Below, piece by piece: positions 36,027-44,895 of a stretch of DNA of 64,000 bases (the stretch's first letter is position 1; each line of letters starts with the position of its first letter). The notes below the pieces were generated by a model. It searched no databases. It was not told the origin of the DNA and was given only the letters and a program-made list of their open reading frames with translations. The position numbers were made by a program, and so were the translations under genes. Origin of the DNA: an uncultured Ruminiclostridium sp. (lineage in GTDB: Bacteria; Bacillota; Clostridia; Oscillospirales; Ruminococcaceae); the NCBI GenBank assembly GCA_910579265.1, contig CAJTTE010000002.1:62001-126000 (forward strand), written 5' to 3'.

Positions 36027-37151
36027 ATGGCTAATATGTCTAATGTGCTGGGATTGATTTTTGCTAATATGCATGACAGCACGATATCTAATCTTACTAA
36101 ATTTCGCACGATGGGAAGCGTTCCATTCGGCGCAAGATACAGACTTATCGACTTTGCTCTGTCAAATATGGTAAACAGCGGCATCAATAAAGTAGGTGTA
36201 ATCACCAAGGCAAATTACCAATCCCTTATCGATCATCTGGGATCAGGTGCGGAATGGGATCTTTCCAGAAAAACCGGCGGACTTCATCTTCTTCCCCCTT
36301 ACGGTCATATAAGCGGAGGACTCTACAGAGGAAGGCTTGAGGCTTTGGCGGGAGTAATCGACTTTATACGTTATTCAGACGAGGAATATGTTCTGATAAG
36401 CGATACGGATGTCATCGCCAATATTGATTATAAAAAGGTATTGGAGGCTCATGAAGAAACAGGAGCGGATATTACCATAGTTTATACTAAAATGGTTTGC
36501 GATACTGAGCGTTCAAGAACAAAGACCGTTCTCAGCGTAAATGATTCGGGCAAGGTGTACGATGTTCTGGTACGTCCCGAAATAAGCGGCGAGAACAATG
36601 TAAGCCTTAATATGTTTATGATGAAGAAGGAGTTCCTTCAGAAGCTTGTAATCGAAAAGGCAGGCAAAAATCTGTACAGTTTTGAGGTAGACGTGCTTCA
36701 GCATATGCTTCATGAGCTGAACGTTTACGGTTACCGCTTTGACGGATATAATGCGCAGATAGATTGCATCAAAACATATTTCGGTGCCAATATGGAATTA
36801 ATGAATCCCAATGTACGCCATGAGTTATTTGTGGGAGACAATCCGATTTACACAAAGGTCCGCGATGAAGCTCCCGCTAAGTACGGTCTCGACGCTAAGT
36901 GTAAAAATTCCATTGTTGCGGACGGATGTATTATTGAAGGAACCGTGGAAAACAGCGTTTTATTCAGGGGCGTAAAGATAGGAAAAAATGCTGTGGTAAG
37001 AAATTGTATACTTATGCAGGATACGGTTGTGGGCGAGAAATGTGAAATGAATTATGTAATCACCGATAAAAACGTACTTATCGGAAATTACCGCAGTATA
37101 GGAGGAACCGAAAGCTATCCGATATTTGTCGGAAAGGGCGCTTCGGTATAA
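36027..37151 (+). CDS. glgD: Glucose-1-phosphate adenylyltransferase regulatory subunit GlgD
   Basis: A 374-residue GlgC paralogue. The N-terminus MSNVLGLIFANMHDSTISNL replaces the GGxGxRL nucleotide loop of GlgC, the usual sign that GlgD is not catalytic. RYRLIDFALSNMVNSG and the beta-helix C-terminus (VADGCIIEGTVENSVLFRGV) are kept. It would complex with GlgC and tune its activity. It is the last gene of the glgBCD operon; the synthase and phosphorylase genes are not in the window. AAAGGAATTAAAAG precedes the start. Confidence 0.96.
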   Translation: MANMSNVLGLIFANMHDSTISNLTKFRTMGSVPFGARYRLIDFALSNMVNSGINKVGVITKANYQSLIDHLGSGAEWDLSRKTGGLHLLPPYGHISGGLYRGRLEALAGVIDFIRYSDEEYVLISDTDVIANIDYKKVLEAHEETGADITIVYTKMVCDTERSRTKTVLSVNDSGKVYDVLVRPEISGENNVSLNMFMMKKEFLQKLVIEKAGKNLYSFEVDVLQHMLHELNVYGYRFDGYNAQIDCIKTYFGANMELMNPNVRHELFVGDNPIYTKVRDEAPAKYGLDAKCKNSIVADGCIIEGTVENSVLFRGVKIGKNAVVRNCILMQDTVVGEKCEMNYVITDKNVLIGNYRSIGGTESYPIFVGKGASV

Positions 37152-37205
37152 TCCTTCAAGGTATACGATTTTCTGTCATGCCAACGTTAAAATCAAGGAT
37201 TTAAT

Positions 37206-37385
37206 TTAAGGCAATACCGCACAATGACCGCCTGACGGCTTTGCGTGCGGATTGCTTGTATATATTCCGTAATCTTACACAAATTCTCCTTGAAATGCGT
37301 CAGTATTCCTTCGTCGAATTTATGCAAGCTGACGAAAAATCTGACTGCGCAATTCACTCGCAATCATTGTGCGGTGTTGCCTTAA
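37206..37385 (-). mobile_element. MITE-like element family A, copy 3
   Basis: A 180 bp element with TTAAGGCAATACCGCACAA and TTGTGCGGTGTTGCCTTAA ends, in the same orientation as copy 2. It starts 55 bp after the glgD stop and may supply the 3' end of the glg transcript, since no other terminator is near. Confidence 0.85.
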
Positions 37386-37983
37386 CGCCGCAGCCGAATG
37401 ACAGGGGAACGAAAGAAAGCTGCTGTCAGTATATTTTAAGGGTTATGTATCATTACCCGTGAGCTGCCTGAGAAGCCGCAGTTTTTACAGATTCCGCCGA
37501 CTTCTGGTGTTTTCTGTTCAAAAATGACGGGATCCTGCTTTATTCTTGAAAGCCTTATATTTATTGATTGAAGCAGTACTGAATCGCTTGGTTGTCAGAC
37601 GAAGCCAATTTATCCGATGCAGATCGCCGGAAGCTTAAGGAAATGGGTGCGCCACAGAAGAACAGACGGTTTTATCCGTAAAATGTCGTCGATGCTTTTC
37701 CTCATTGTCTGTCCAAGGCACGTTCCGTTATGTCTTAGCAAACGATTCCGTAAAAATGAACTTAAGCGGGAGATTTTTAAGCTTTCTCATGAACCCGGCG
37801 AAAATTATGATATAAGGCTTTAAAAAGCAGCGGCATGAATGCTGTAAAAAAACAGGAGTAAATTCGTTTTAAAATATTTACGGATTATTAACGGACATTC
37901 ATATCATGAACTAAGGCATTTTTTAAACGGCTGAAAAAGCGTGTTTTCGGATTGTGGCCTAACGCGCTTTCGGTCTCTGAATA
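37386..37983. other. Intergenic stretch, nothing convincing
   Basis: A 68-codon frame at 37617 lacks a ribosome site and resembles no family, so it is not called. No RNA gene is seen. Confidence 0.4.
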
Positions 37984-38010
37984 AAGTCGGTATATTTGCC
38001 GACTTTTTTT
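37984..38010 (+). terminator. Rho-independent terminator
   Basis: AAGTCGG (37984-37990) pairs with CCGACTT (37999-38005) and runs into seven T residues. It is 830 bp beyond glgD and insulates the polyphosphate-kinase gene. Confidence 0.75.
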
Positions 38011-38087
38011 GGATAATCGACCGTTGTACGGCAGAACCAAAAGCAGTATTTACCGGGTAATATGCAGCGATTTTCCCGCTTAACGCT

Positions 38088-38254
38088 TAGAACGTGTTCT
38101 CATAGGATGAGCACACGTCTTTTCGGCAAATTTTCCCGCTAACTGCGTCAAAATTTCTTGACGGGGGACAGCCCGCCTGCATAATTTTTCCTTGTTTTCG
38201 GAAAAATTATGCTCGAGAATCCGTATCCCCCCTCCTATGGGAATAAGTTCTTAA
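38088..38254 (+). mobile_element. MITE-like element family C, copy 3
   Basis: A 167 bp segment from TTAGAACGTGTTCTCATAGG to CCTATGGGAATAAGTTCTTA, inverted ends. Interior GGCAAATTTTCCCGCTAACT and AATTATGCTCGAGAATCCG are shared with other copies. Its right end is only 24 bp from the next start codon, so the element must form the 5' flank of that gene's transcript. Confidence 0.8.
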
Positions 38255-38277
38255 ACATTCAGGAAAGGATCAAATCA

Positions 38278-39780
38278 ATGCTGGATAGAATAATACAAAA
38301 TGAAACCGCTTTCGCGGATAAGGACGCATATAAGGCGCAGACCAACACGCTTAAGGTGCAGCTCAGGACTCTGGAGCAGGAGATCAAGGAAAAAAAGCTT
38401 CCCGTAATAATTTTATTTGAGGGTTGGGGGGCTTCCGGTAAGGGTTATGTGATCGGGAAGACTATCAATTGTCTTGATCCCCGTTCATATAAGGTATACT
38501 CCACGGTCAAGGCCACGGAAACGGAAAAAAGATTGCCGCTTATGCATCGCTTCTGGAACGTGATCCCCGAAAAAGGCAAGCTGTGTATTCTTGACAGAAG
38601 CTGGTATCAGGAGATAGTACCCGCTACTCTTGAGGATAAGCTCACCGAAGAGGAAACAGTCGAGCGGATGGATATGATCAACGTATTTGAAAGGCAGCTC
38701 ACCGACGACGGCTATCTTGTTGTAAAGATATTTCTTCAGATAGACAGGGATGAACAAAAGCGCCGTTTTAAAAAGCTTCTTGACAGTAAAAGCACTAACT
38801 GGCGGGTAACAGATCTTGATCTGAAGCGAAACAGAAATTATGAAAAGTATTTTGTGGAATATGATAAGATGCTGGAGTATACCAATACGGAATATGCGCC
38901 TTGGGTGGTCGTTAATTCGGATAACAAATACCGCACGGTATGCGAGGTGTTCAAGACAATTATTACAGCGGTAAACGACAAGCTTCTCAGCCGAACTCTT
39001 TCCATAGGAGAAAACCCTAAGAAAAAGGTGCCTAAGGAAATATTCACAATGGCTACCAAGGCGCCTTTGTCGCTTATAAAGCTGGATAAAACCTTAAACG
39101 ACGATATATATACCGAGGAGCTTAAAAAACAGCAGAAGCGTCTTTCAAAGCTGCATCAACGGCTGTATGCCCAGAGGCTTCCGGTAGTTATTTGCTTTGA
39201 AGGCTGGGACGCGGCCGGCAAAGGCGGTACCATCCGCAGAATAGCTTCCGCTCTTGATCCCAGGGGTTTTGAAGCAGTTCCCGTTGCCGCACCGGAGCCT
39301 TATGAATTAAATCGGCATTACCTGTGGAGATTCTGGCAGCATATTCCGAAAAGCGGACATGTCGTCATTTTTGACAGGACGTGGTACGGAAGAGTATTAG
39401 TTGAAAGAGTAGAGGAGCTTACGGAGGAGAAGCGGTGGAGAGCGGCCTATCAGGAAATAAACGAATTTGAGAATAATCTGTTTGAAAGCGGTATATTGGT
39501 TTTGAAGTTCTGGCTTCATATCGATCAGGCGGAACAGCTTAAGCGCTTTAACGATCGTATGAACATCCCGGAAAAGCGGTGGAAAATAACCGACGAGGAC
39601 TGGCGCAACCGCGATAAGTGGGAGCAGTACGAAACGGCGGTCAACGATATGCTTCAGAAAACTTCCACCGATTTCGCGCCATGGCATATAATCGAAAATA
39701 ACGATAAGAAATACGGAAGAATCAGAACGCTTAATATCATAAACAATACAATTGAAATGTGGATAGAAAAACATAGCTGA
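38278..39780 (+). CDS. Two-domain PPK2-family polyphosphate kinase (polyphosphate:AMP phosphotransferase type)
   Basis: A 500-residue protein of two tandem PPK2 domains. The start at 38278 follows AGGAAAGGA; the longer frame runs back into the family C element. Domain 1 has the P-loop FEGWGASGKG (48-57) and lid/DR motif ILDRSWYQE. Domain 2 has FEGWDAAGKGG (about 306-316), the IFDRTWYGRVLVERVE motif, and RWKITDEDWRNRDKW. Fused PPK2 enzymes of this size (PAP, class II) phosphorylate AMP to ADP with polyphosphate, mainly through the C-terminal domain. Domain 2 has the more canonical motifs here. It has its own terminator. Confidence 0.92.
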   Translation: MLDRIIQNETAFADKDAYKAQTNTLKVQLRTLEQEIKEKKLPVIILFEGWGASGKGYVIGKTINCLDPRSYKVYSTVKATETEKRLPLMHRFWNVIPEKGKLCILDRSWYQEIVPATLEDKLTEEETVERMDMINVFERQLTDDGYLVVKIFLQIDRDEQKRRFKKLLDSKSTNWRVTDLDLKRNRNYEKYFVEYDKMLEYTNTEYAPWVVVNSDNKYRTVCEVFKTIITAVNDKLLSRTLSIGENPKKKVPKEIFTMATKAPLSLIKLDKTLNDDIYTEELKKQQKRLSKLHQRLYAQRLPVVICFEGWDAAGKGGTIRRIASALDPRGFEAVPVAAPEPYELNRHYLWRFWQHIPKSGHVVIFDRTWYGRVLVERVEELTEEKRWRAAYQEINEFENNLFESGILVLKFWLHIDQAEQLKRFNDRMNIPEKRWKITDEDWRNRDKWEQYETAVNDMLQKTSTDFAPWHIIENNDKKYGRIRTLNIINNTIEMWIEKHS

Positions 39781-39783
39781 TAA

Positions 39784-39825
39784 AGCGCCGCACAAAGGCT
39801 GTTTTCTTTGTGCGGCGGATTTTTG
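39784..39825 (+). terminator. Rho-independent terminator of the PPK2 gene
   Basis: CGCCGCACAAAG (39786-39797) pairs with CTTTGTGCGGCG (39806-39817), followed by GATTTTTGG, just after the stop codon. Confidence 0.9.
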
Positions 39826-40263
39826 GCGACCGTATATTATTTGGTTCTATCAGAATGAAAAGTTTTTTACCGGAAACAGAAATATTTTGTAAAACCGATT
39901 AGGAATCATATTTGCCGATATCTACAGAAAGAATGAAACGGCAGTATCGACAAGGCTATTTTTACGTTTATCACATGGACATGCTGTTTTAACAGCGTAC
40001 AGTTTACGGATATGTGTATCGGATATTTAAACGGTTTTATCACGATGTTATTTGCCGTGACTACATTTAACCTTAAACCGGATAACGCTTTTTTGTATCG
40101 TAGGATTTAGGCATTCCGTTTTTAATCATTACTTTATAAATCCTTTATACGAATACTCAAAAGCATAAGCATACAAGGATGATTGAACGGTGACAAAAAT
40201 CGTATAATGGGCCTTTTATTTTAATGCATTTCGTACAAAACGGCTTATATTGTTATGGGCTTC
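39826..40263. other. Intergenic stretch, nothing recognised
   Basis: A+T-rich, with no frame that has both a start site and protein-like composition, and no RNA gene seen. Confidence 0.45.
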
Positions 40264-40432
40264 ATTATTGCTCTCCCAAGTAACTTTTGAATTATTCTGC
40301 TTGCCCGGCTGCCTAAATACTTCGTAAGAAGCCCTTGAAATATGTGCATATTTCTGCGGTCTTCTTCCTTGTCATTCCACAGCCCTTCGGCGCACAAATT
40401 CTTCAAGAGTTATTTGGTGAAGCAATATAAAA
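40264..40432 (-). mobile_element. MITE-like element family E, copy 1
   Basis: A 169 bp segment from ATTATTGCTCTCCCAAGTAA to GGTGAAGCAATATAA. It is the reverse complement of the copy at 54286, sharing CTGCTTGCCCGGCTGCC and CAGCCCTTCGGCGCACAAAT words. The remaining 40433-40876 shows nothing. Confidence 0.75.
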
Positions 40433-40876
40433 CTGCTGTAACAAAGGTCGTAGCGGATAGAGAGCATTGTTTTTAACACCAAGCGGATAAAAGATAATAA
40501 CAGGCAAAAGCCCATAACAGATCGATGACGTGACAAAGACTCTTTAATAAATGTAATTTCATAAAAGCCAACATAAACTTTTAACCGGGATTTCGTCATC
40601 TCAGAAATCATTTAACGGAAAGCTTTTTGCCGGGTTTTTAAAAGCATGATCCGTTTTTCGGCAATTCAACACAGTTTTTATAAGTCAAGAAAATATAAAG
40701 GAAAACGGGCAGATACTGACAAGGTTTGACAGAATAATGTTAAGAAACAATGCAAGCGACCGTGAATCTGCGAGCATACGCGACGGAGCAGCAATGCAGC
40801 TTAAAATGTGATTTATAATCGCTTTTAACAATAGTCAGGCCATATTGAACACTGATCAAAATAAAGGAGGGCATAT

Positions 40877-41545
40877 ATGCCGTTTACAGAGAAAACACCG
40901 GAATTTCTTTTTGAGAATCATTTAAAGGACAGTAAGGAATGGTTTCATGAGCACAAATCGGATTATGAAAAATACATCAAGGAGCCTTTTAAGGAGTTTG
41001 TGGAAATCGTTGCTCCGACAATGAATGTTATCGACGATAAAATATCATGTGATCCGAAAAGATTGTCCAGAATATACAGGGACGCACGGTATTCAAAGGG
41101 GCAGTCTGTTTTCCGGAATTATATATGGTACACTTTCAGCCGTACCAGGGAGGGGGCGACTTCTCTGCCCTGTTTTTATTTCAGCGTTTCGCCTACAGGC
41201 TTCGATTACGGATTGGGTTACTACTGCGCGGGGACCGAAAGCATGAATGCGGTAAGAAGGCTTGTTTTAAGCGGAGATATCAGCTTCGTCAAGGCAAAAA
41301 GGGCGTACAGCGGGCAGAATAAATTCATTCTGGGCGGAGAAACGTACAAGCGTGACCGTTATCCGGAGCAGCCCGCAGAAAATAAGCTCTGGCTTAACCG
41401 AAAAAATATTTACCTCAGTTATGAAAGTAAGGATTTCGGCGTTCTTTACAGCAAAGAGCTGGGAAGTATGGTGGCGGAGGATTTTAAGCAGATCTCTCCC
41501 GTTTATCATATGTTTATGAAGGCTGAACAGATCCGGGGGCAATAA
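40877..41545 (+). CDS. DUF2461 (TIGR02453) family protein
   Basis: A 222-residue cytosolic protein after GGAGGGCATAT. It matches the DUF2461 pattern: LKDSKEWFHEHKSDYEKYIKEP near the N-terminus (residues ~16-37), then DPKRLSRIYRDARYSKGQSVFRNYIWY. The family is widespread and uncharacterised; no catalytic set is agreed. It begins a tight plus-strand run of four genes (2 bp gap, then 4 bp and 26 bp overlaps), so these products are cotranscribed. Confidence 0.88.
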   Translation: MPFTEKTPEFLFENHLKDSKEWFHEHKSDYEKYIKEPFKEFVEIVAPTMNVIDDKISCDPKRLSRIYRDARYSKGQSVFRNYIWYTFSRTREGATSLPCFYFSVSPTGFDYGLGYYCAGTESMNAVRRLVLSGDISFVKAKRAYSGQNKFILGGETYKRDRYPEQPAENKLWLNRKNIYLSYESKDFGVLYSKELGSMVAEDFKQISPVYHMFMKAEQIRGQ

Positions 41546-41547
41546 TT

Positions 41548-42174
41548 ATGATGACGGAAATAAACGGTGTGTCAATTCGTCTGGAAACAAGCAAAGAGGT
41601 GTTTTCACCTTCCGGCGTCGACAAGGGCACAGCGGCTATGCTTTCGCAAGCGGACATAAAATACGGGGATAAGGTCCTGGATCTTGGGTGCGGCTGCGGG
41701 ATCGTGGGAATATACGCGGCAAAGATCGCAGGAGAGGAAAATGTTGTAATGACCGATATTTTACCTGCGGCGGTTCAGCTGTCAAAAAAGAACGTACTGT
41801 TGAACGGTATGAAAAATATACCCGTATATATTGGCAGAGGTTATGAAAATATTACGGAGAGCGATTTTTCACTGATATTGTCAAATCCGCCTTATCATAC
41901 GGATTTTTCCGTCGCCAAGGAGTTTATTGAGGGAGGATATAAGAGGCTTTCCGCAGGCGGAAGAATGATTATGGTAACAAAACGCTTAGAGTGGTATAAA
42001 AACAAGTTTATATCGGTTTTCGGAGGAGTACGGATCAGGGAAATCGACGGCTATTATGTTTTCATAGCAGAAAAAAGGAACGGAATAAAGAAAAAGCCTG
42101 TAAAAAGCAAACCCTTAATGTCAAAAAAGCTTATGAGAAAATATACAAGGCAGAAAAGCGGGGATAAGATATGA
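41548..42174 (+). CDS. SAM-dependent methyltransferase, RsmC/TrmN6-like
   Basis: A 208-residue class I methyltransferase. Motif I is VLDLGCGCGIVGIYAAK (about 45-61), motif II VVMTDI, and motif IV LSNPPYHTDF (about 112-121). The NPPY form is typical of N-methylation of exocyclic or ring nitrogens in RNA, as in RsmC (16S G1207) and TrmN6. The Lys-rich C-terminus (RNGIKKKPVKSKPLMSKK) could bind RNA. The exact target is not known. Its stop overlaps the next start as ATGA. Confidence 0.87.
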   Translation: MMTEINGVSIRLETSKEVFSPSGVDKGTAAMLSQADIKYGDKVLDLGCGCGIVGIYAAKIAGEENVVMTDILPAAVQLSKKNVLLNGMKNIPVYIGRGYENITESDFSLILSNPPYHTDFSVAKEFIEGGYKRLSAGGRMIMVTKRLEWYKNKFISVFGGVRIREIDGYYVFIAEKRNGIKKKPVKSKPLMSKKLMRKYTRQKSGDKI

Positions 42175-43445
42175 TGATCAACAAAAAAGGGGATATGACT
42201 CCTTTTGACATGAAAAAAAGGCCGTGCAGGCAAAGCCCTTTTCTAATGCCCGTTATATGGGGAGCATCTTTTTTGATGACGCGGAGATTCGGACTTAGAA
42301 TAAAAAAATCGGGAATTAAGGGCCTCAAGCCTCCGTATCTTGTCATTTCCACTCATCAGGGTTTTTCCGATTATTATATAGCGCCTCTTTCGGTTTTTCC
42401 CCGAAGGGCAAGCTATGTTTCCGATATGGAGGGCTTTGCGGCTTTTGGAAGGATGTTGTACCGAAAAATCGGATGTATAGCGACCCGTAGATTTGTTACG
42501 GATGTAAGTACGCTTAATAATATAAAATACGCTTTGGAAAAAAACCGTAATATTGTTTTTCTCTTTCCCGAAGCGAGACATTCAAATGTCGGGACGACTT
42601 CCGTTCTTCCCGATAATCTGGGAAGACTTGTAAAATATCTTAACGTACCTGTCGTAATACTTTCCGTTTGCGGCAGCTACCTCGCTTCTCCCTTCTGGGA
42701 CGAAGAGCATGTCAGGACCGCGCCCATGAAAGCTGAGCTTAAGCTTCTGTATACCTCCGAAGAGCTGAAGGGGATAACCGAAGAGGAAGCGTCCGAAGAA
42801 ATCGGTAATGCTTTAAAATATGATGAATACAGATATCAGTACAAAAAAAAGATCCGGATCGGATATAAAAACCGCGCCGAGGGATTGAGCATGGTTTTGT
42901 ATCAATGTATGGAATGCGGTAATGAGTTCACGGTTTCCGACAAGGGAGACGAGTTGTTTTGTTCGAATTGCGGAGCAAGGTGGGTAATGTCCGAATATGG
43001 ACACCTTGTCAGCAGGGAGACGGGTAAAGCCATACATATACCGGATTGGTACGAGTGGGAAAGGAGCAACGCTGCCGATGAAATAAAAAATAGCAGTTAC
43101 AGGCAGGAATATGACGTTACCGTCGAAGCGCTTCCCAATGAAAAGGGATTTGTTTTTATGGGCGGGGGCAAGCTTGTTCACAGTATAGACGGATTTCAGC
43201 TTTATATCCCGAAAAATGAAGAACGGTTATTTTTCTCCTCCAAAATATTGTACACTGTTCAAACAGAATATGATTATAAGGGCAAAGGCAAGTGTATAGT
43301 GCTTTCCACAAGGGATTGCTGCTACTATATTTATTGCGGGAAAAATGATTTTAATCCGACAAAGCTTCAGTTATTGACAGAGGAGATCCATAAAGCACTT
43401 AAACGGGGAGGTAGAGAAAATGATCGAGTTTATCAAAATGAATGA
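42171..43445 (+). CDS. PlsC-like 1-acyl-glycerol-3-phosphate acyltransferase with zinc-ribbon extension
   Basis: A 424-residue protein. The acyltransferase part (about 25-230) has the catalytic HX4D motif in STHQGFSDYY and the acceptor motif FPEARHSNVG (PEA in place of PEGT). After it comes a CMECGNEF...CSNCGARW zinc ribbon (about 247-272), and then a ~120-residue C-terminal domain (FVFMGGGKLVHSIDGFQLY onward) that could be a PH/GRAM-like lipid-binding fold. PlsC enzymes make phosphatidic acid at the membrane. The added ribbon suggests a specialised lipid substrate or regulation. It overlaps the upstream and downstream genes. Confidence 0.85.
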   Translation: MMINKKGDMTPFDMKKRPCRQSPFLMPVIWGASFLMTRRFGLRIKKSGIKGLKPPYLVISTHQGFSDYYIAPLSVFPRRASYVSDMEGFAAFGRMLYRKIGCIATRRFVTDVSTLNNIKYALEKNRNIVFLFPEARHSNVGTTSVLPDNLGRLVKYLNVPVVILSVCGSYLASPFWDEEHVRTAPMKAELKLLYTSEELKGITEEEASEEIGNALKYDEYRYQYKKKIRIGYKNRAEGLSMVLYQCMECGNEFTVSDKGDELFCSNCGARWVMSEYGHLVSRETGKAIHIPDWYEWERSNAADEIKNSSYRQEYDVTVEALPNEKGFVFMGGGKLVHSIDGFQLYIPKNEERLFFSSKILYTVQTEYDYKGKGKCIVLSTRDCCYYIYCGKNDFNPTKLQLLTEEIHKALKRGGRENDRVYQNE

Positions 43446-43902
43446 CAATGAATTAAGAGAGCTTAAGAATTTTGCCGCACCGATATGGCGCGAATGCTAT
43501 GACGGAATCGTTGCTCCTTCCCATATTGAAATCCTTATTGCAAAATATTTTGACTACTCAAATATTTGCGGTTTTTTAAAAAAAGGAATGATCTACGAAT
43601 ATACGGTGCTTAAGGGGGAAAAAATCGGCTTTATAGCATATATGCCCTGTTTTGATCATGTTTATCTGGACAAGCTGTATTTTTTAAAAGAATACCGCGG
43701 AAAGCGGCTCTCACATTTTGTTTTTGAATATTTATCCGATAGCTTCAAAAAGCCGTTAAGGCTCAATGTGAATCGCAAAAACGAGAGAGCGGTAAGAGCA
43801 TATGAGTCAAACGGATTTCGAATCGTCAGCGAAGAAGAGCTGCCTCAAAGCGGGGGATTCGTAAACAGCGATTATGTTATGGAGAGAAGAGCTGATAAAT
43901 AA
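43420..43902 (+). CDS. GNAT-family N-acetyltransferase
   Basis: A 160-residue protein starting inside the acyltransferase gene after GGGGAGGTAGAGAA. The cofactor region is KLYFLKEYRGKRLSHFVFEYL (about 87-107), with RGKR in place of the usual QxxGxG/A, and NVNRKNERAVRAYESNGF is the late GNAT motif. The N-terminal segment FAAPIWRECYDGIV is typical of members that acetylate small amines. The substrate is unknown. It is the last gene of the four-gene operon. Confidence 0.87.
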   Translation: MIEFIKMNDNELRELKNFAAPIWRECYDGIVAPSHIEILIAKYFDYSNICGFLKKGMIYEYTVLKGEKIGFIAYMPCFDHVYLDKLYFLKEYRGKRLSHFVFEYLSDSFKKPLRLNVNRKNERAVRAYESNGFRIVSEEELPQSGGFVNSDYVMERRADK

Positions 43903-44275
43903 TCCTGAAAAAAGCTGCAATAAAAATGTATATGACATGACGGGCTCAAGAAAAATTGCGGATTTGACGATCGGCAGGCTTCGGAAAAAGTTTATAAAAC
44001 AGCAGAAGGAGAACTATACCCGTAAGTGGTAAGCATATATCGTTTTTTATAATAAAAACAGCAGGGAAGGTCGGGAAAATACGACACCGAGTATAGGGGC
44101 GGTGTGCAAATCAGTGTTTTTCATACGGAAGCATTTATGAAAATTGCGCACAGTGGGAGTGCGGAACAAAGGAAGCCTTATATTTATTGATCTTTTCATA
44201 TATACCCTTGTTGGCGTAGTAATACCGTTTTATAATTTATGAGCTTTGATTTATTTGTAGTGTTGAAATGACGAC
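43903..44275. other. Intergenic stretch, nothing recognised
   Basis: No gene or strong hairpin was found between the GNAT gene and the family A element. Confidence 0.4.
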
Positions 44276-44455
44276 TTAAGGCAACACCGCACAATGATTG
44301 CGCATGAATTGCGCAGTCAGATATTTCGTCAGCTGCATAAATTGGGCGCAGGAATATCGACGTATTTCAAGGAGAATTTGTGTAAGCTGACGGAATATAT
44401 GCAAGCAAGCCGCACGCAAAAGCCGTCAGGCGGTCATTGTGCGGTATTGCCTTAA
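44276..44455 (+). mobile_element. MITE-like element family A, copy 4
   Basis: A 180 bp element with TTAAGGCAACACCGCACAA and TTGTGCGGTATTGCCTTAA ends, in the same orientation as copy 1 and over 85% alike by eye. It lies upstream of the vWA-LRR operon. Confidence 0.87.
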
Positions 44456-44511
44456 ATTCTTACAGCAATATAAGGTGATATGGATAGATATAGAGAAATA
44501 CCATACTATGT

Positions 44512-44546
44512 GAGGGCGAAAGTACCCGTTTCTTTCGTCCTCTTGT
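44512..44546 (+). terminator. Hairpin, possible terminator
   Basis: GAGGGCGAAAG (44512-44522) pairs with CTTTCGTCCTC (44532-44542) with one G-T pair; the T tract is weak. It would shield the vWA-LRR promoter from upstream transcription. The next 260 bp hold no gene. Confidence 0.45.
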
Positions 44547-44809
44547 CTGTTATACCTGAAGAATTGGCAGGGAAAGCGGTTTTTCCGGTCGTTCTTTGCG
44601 AAAAAAGGCGCTATTTTCGATCCGACGGATAGGACGATATTGCATTGCTTGTTAAAAAAGACGTAATAATACAGGGATCTGTGATATTCCGGACAAGCGA
44701 AAACACTGAGTATTTTCGAAAGGGTTGATTAGTGAGAGTTTTTATAGGACCGATATTTTATTCTTCTGTTTTATAAAACATCTATGGGTATTTACGCTTC
44801 GGCGTTATG

Positions 44810-44838
44810 TTGACAAAACATATATAACTGGTTAAAAT
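44810..44838 (+). promoter_or_regulatory. Sigma-A promoter of the vWA-LRR operon
   Basis: TTGACA at 44810-44815, a 17 bp spacer, and TAAAAT at 44833-44838. It lies 58 bp before the TTG start. With a consensus -35 box, the operon is probably transcribed constitutively unless a repressor acts here. Confidence 0.75.
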
Positions 44839-44895
44839 ATATATTTAAGGCATGTTATCCGTTACCGGTTATTTAATTATTTATGAGGTAAAAAA

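Noticed and set aside
37617..37823. 68-codon frame between glgD and the PPK2 gene
   Set aside because: No ribosome site, unlike any family, and located among repeat elements.
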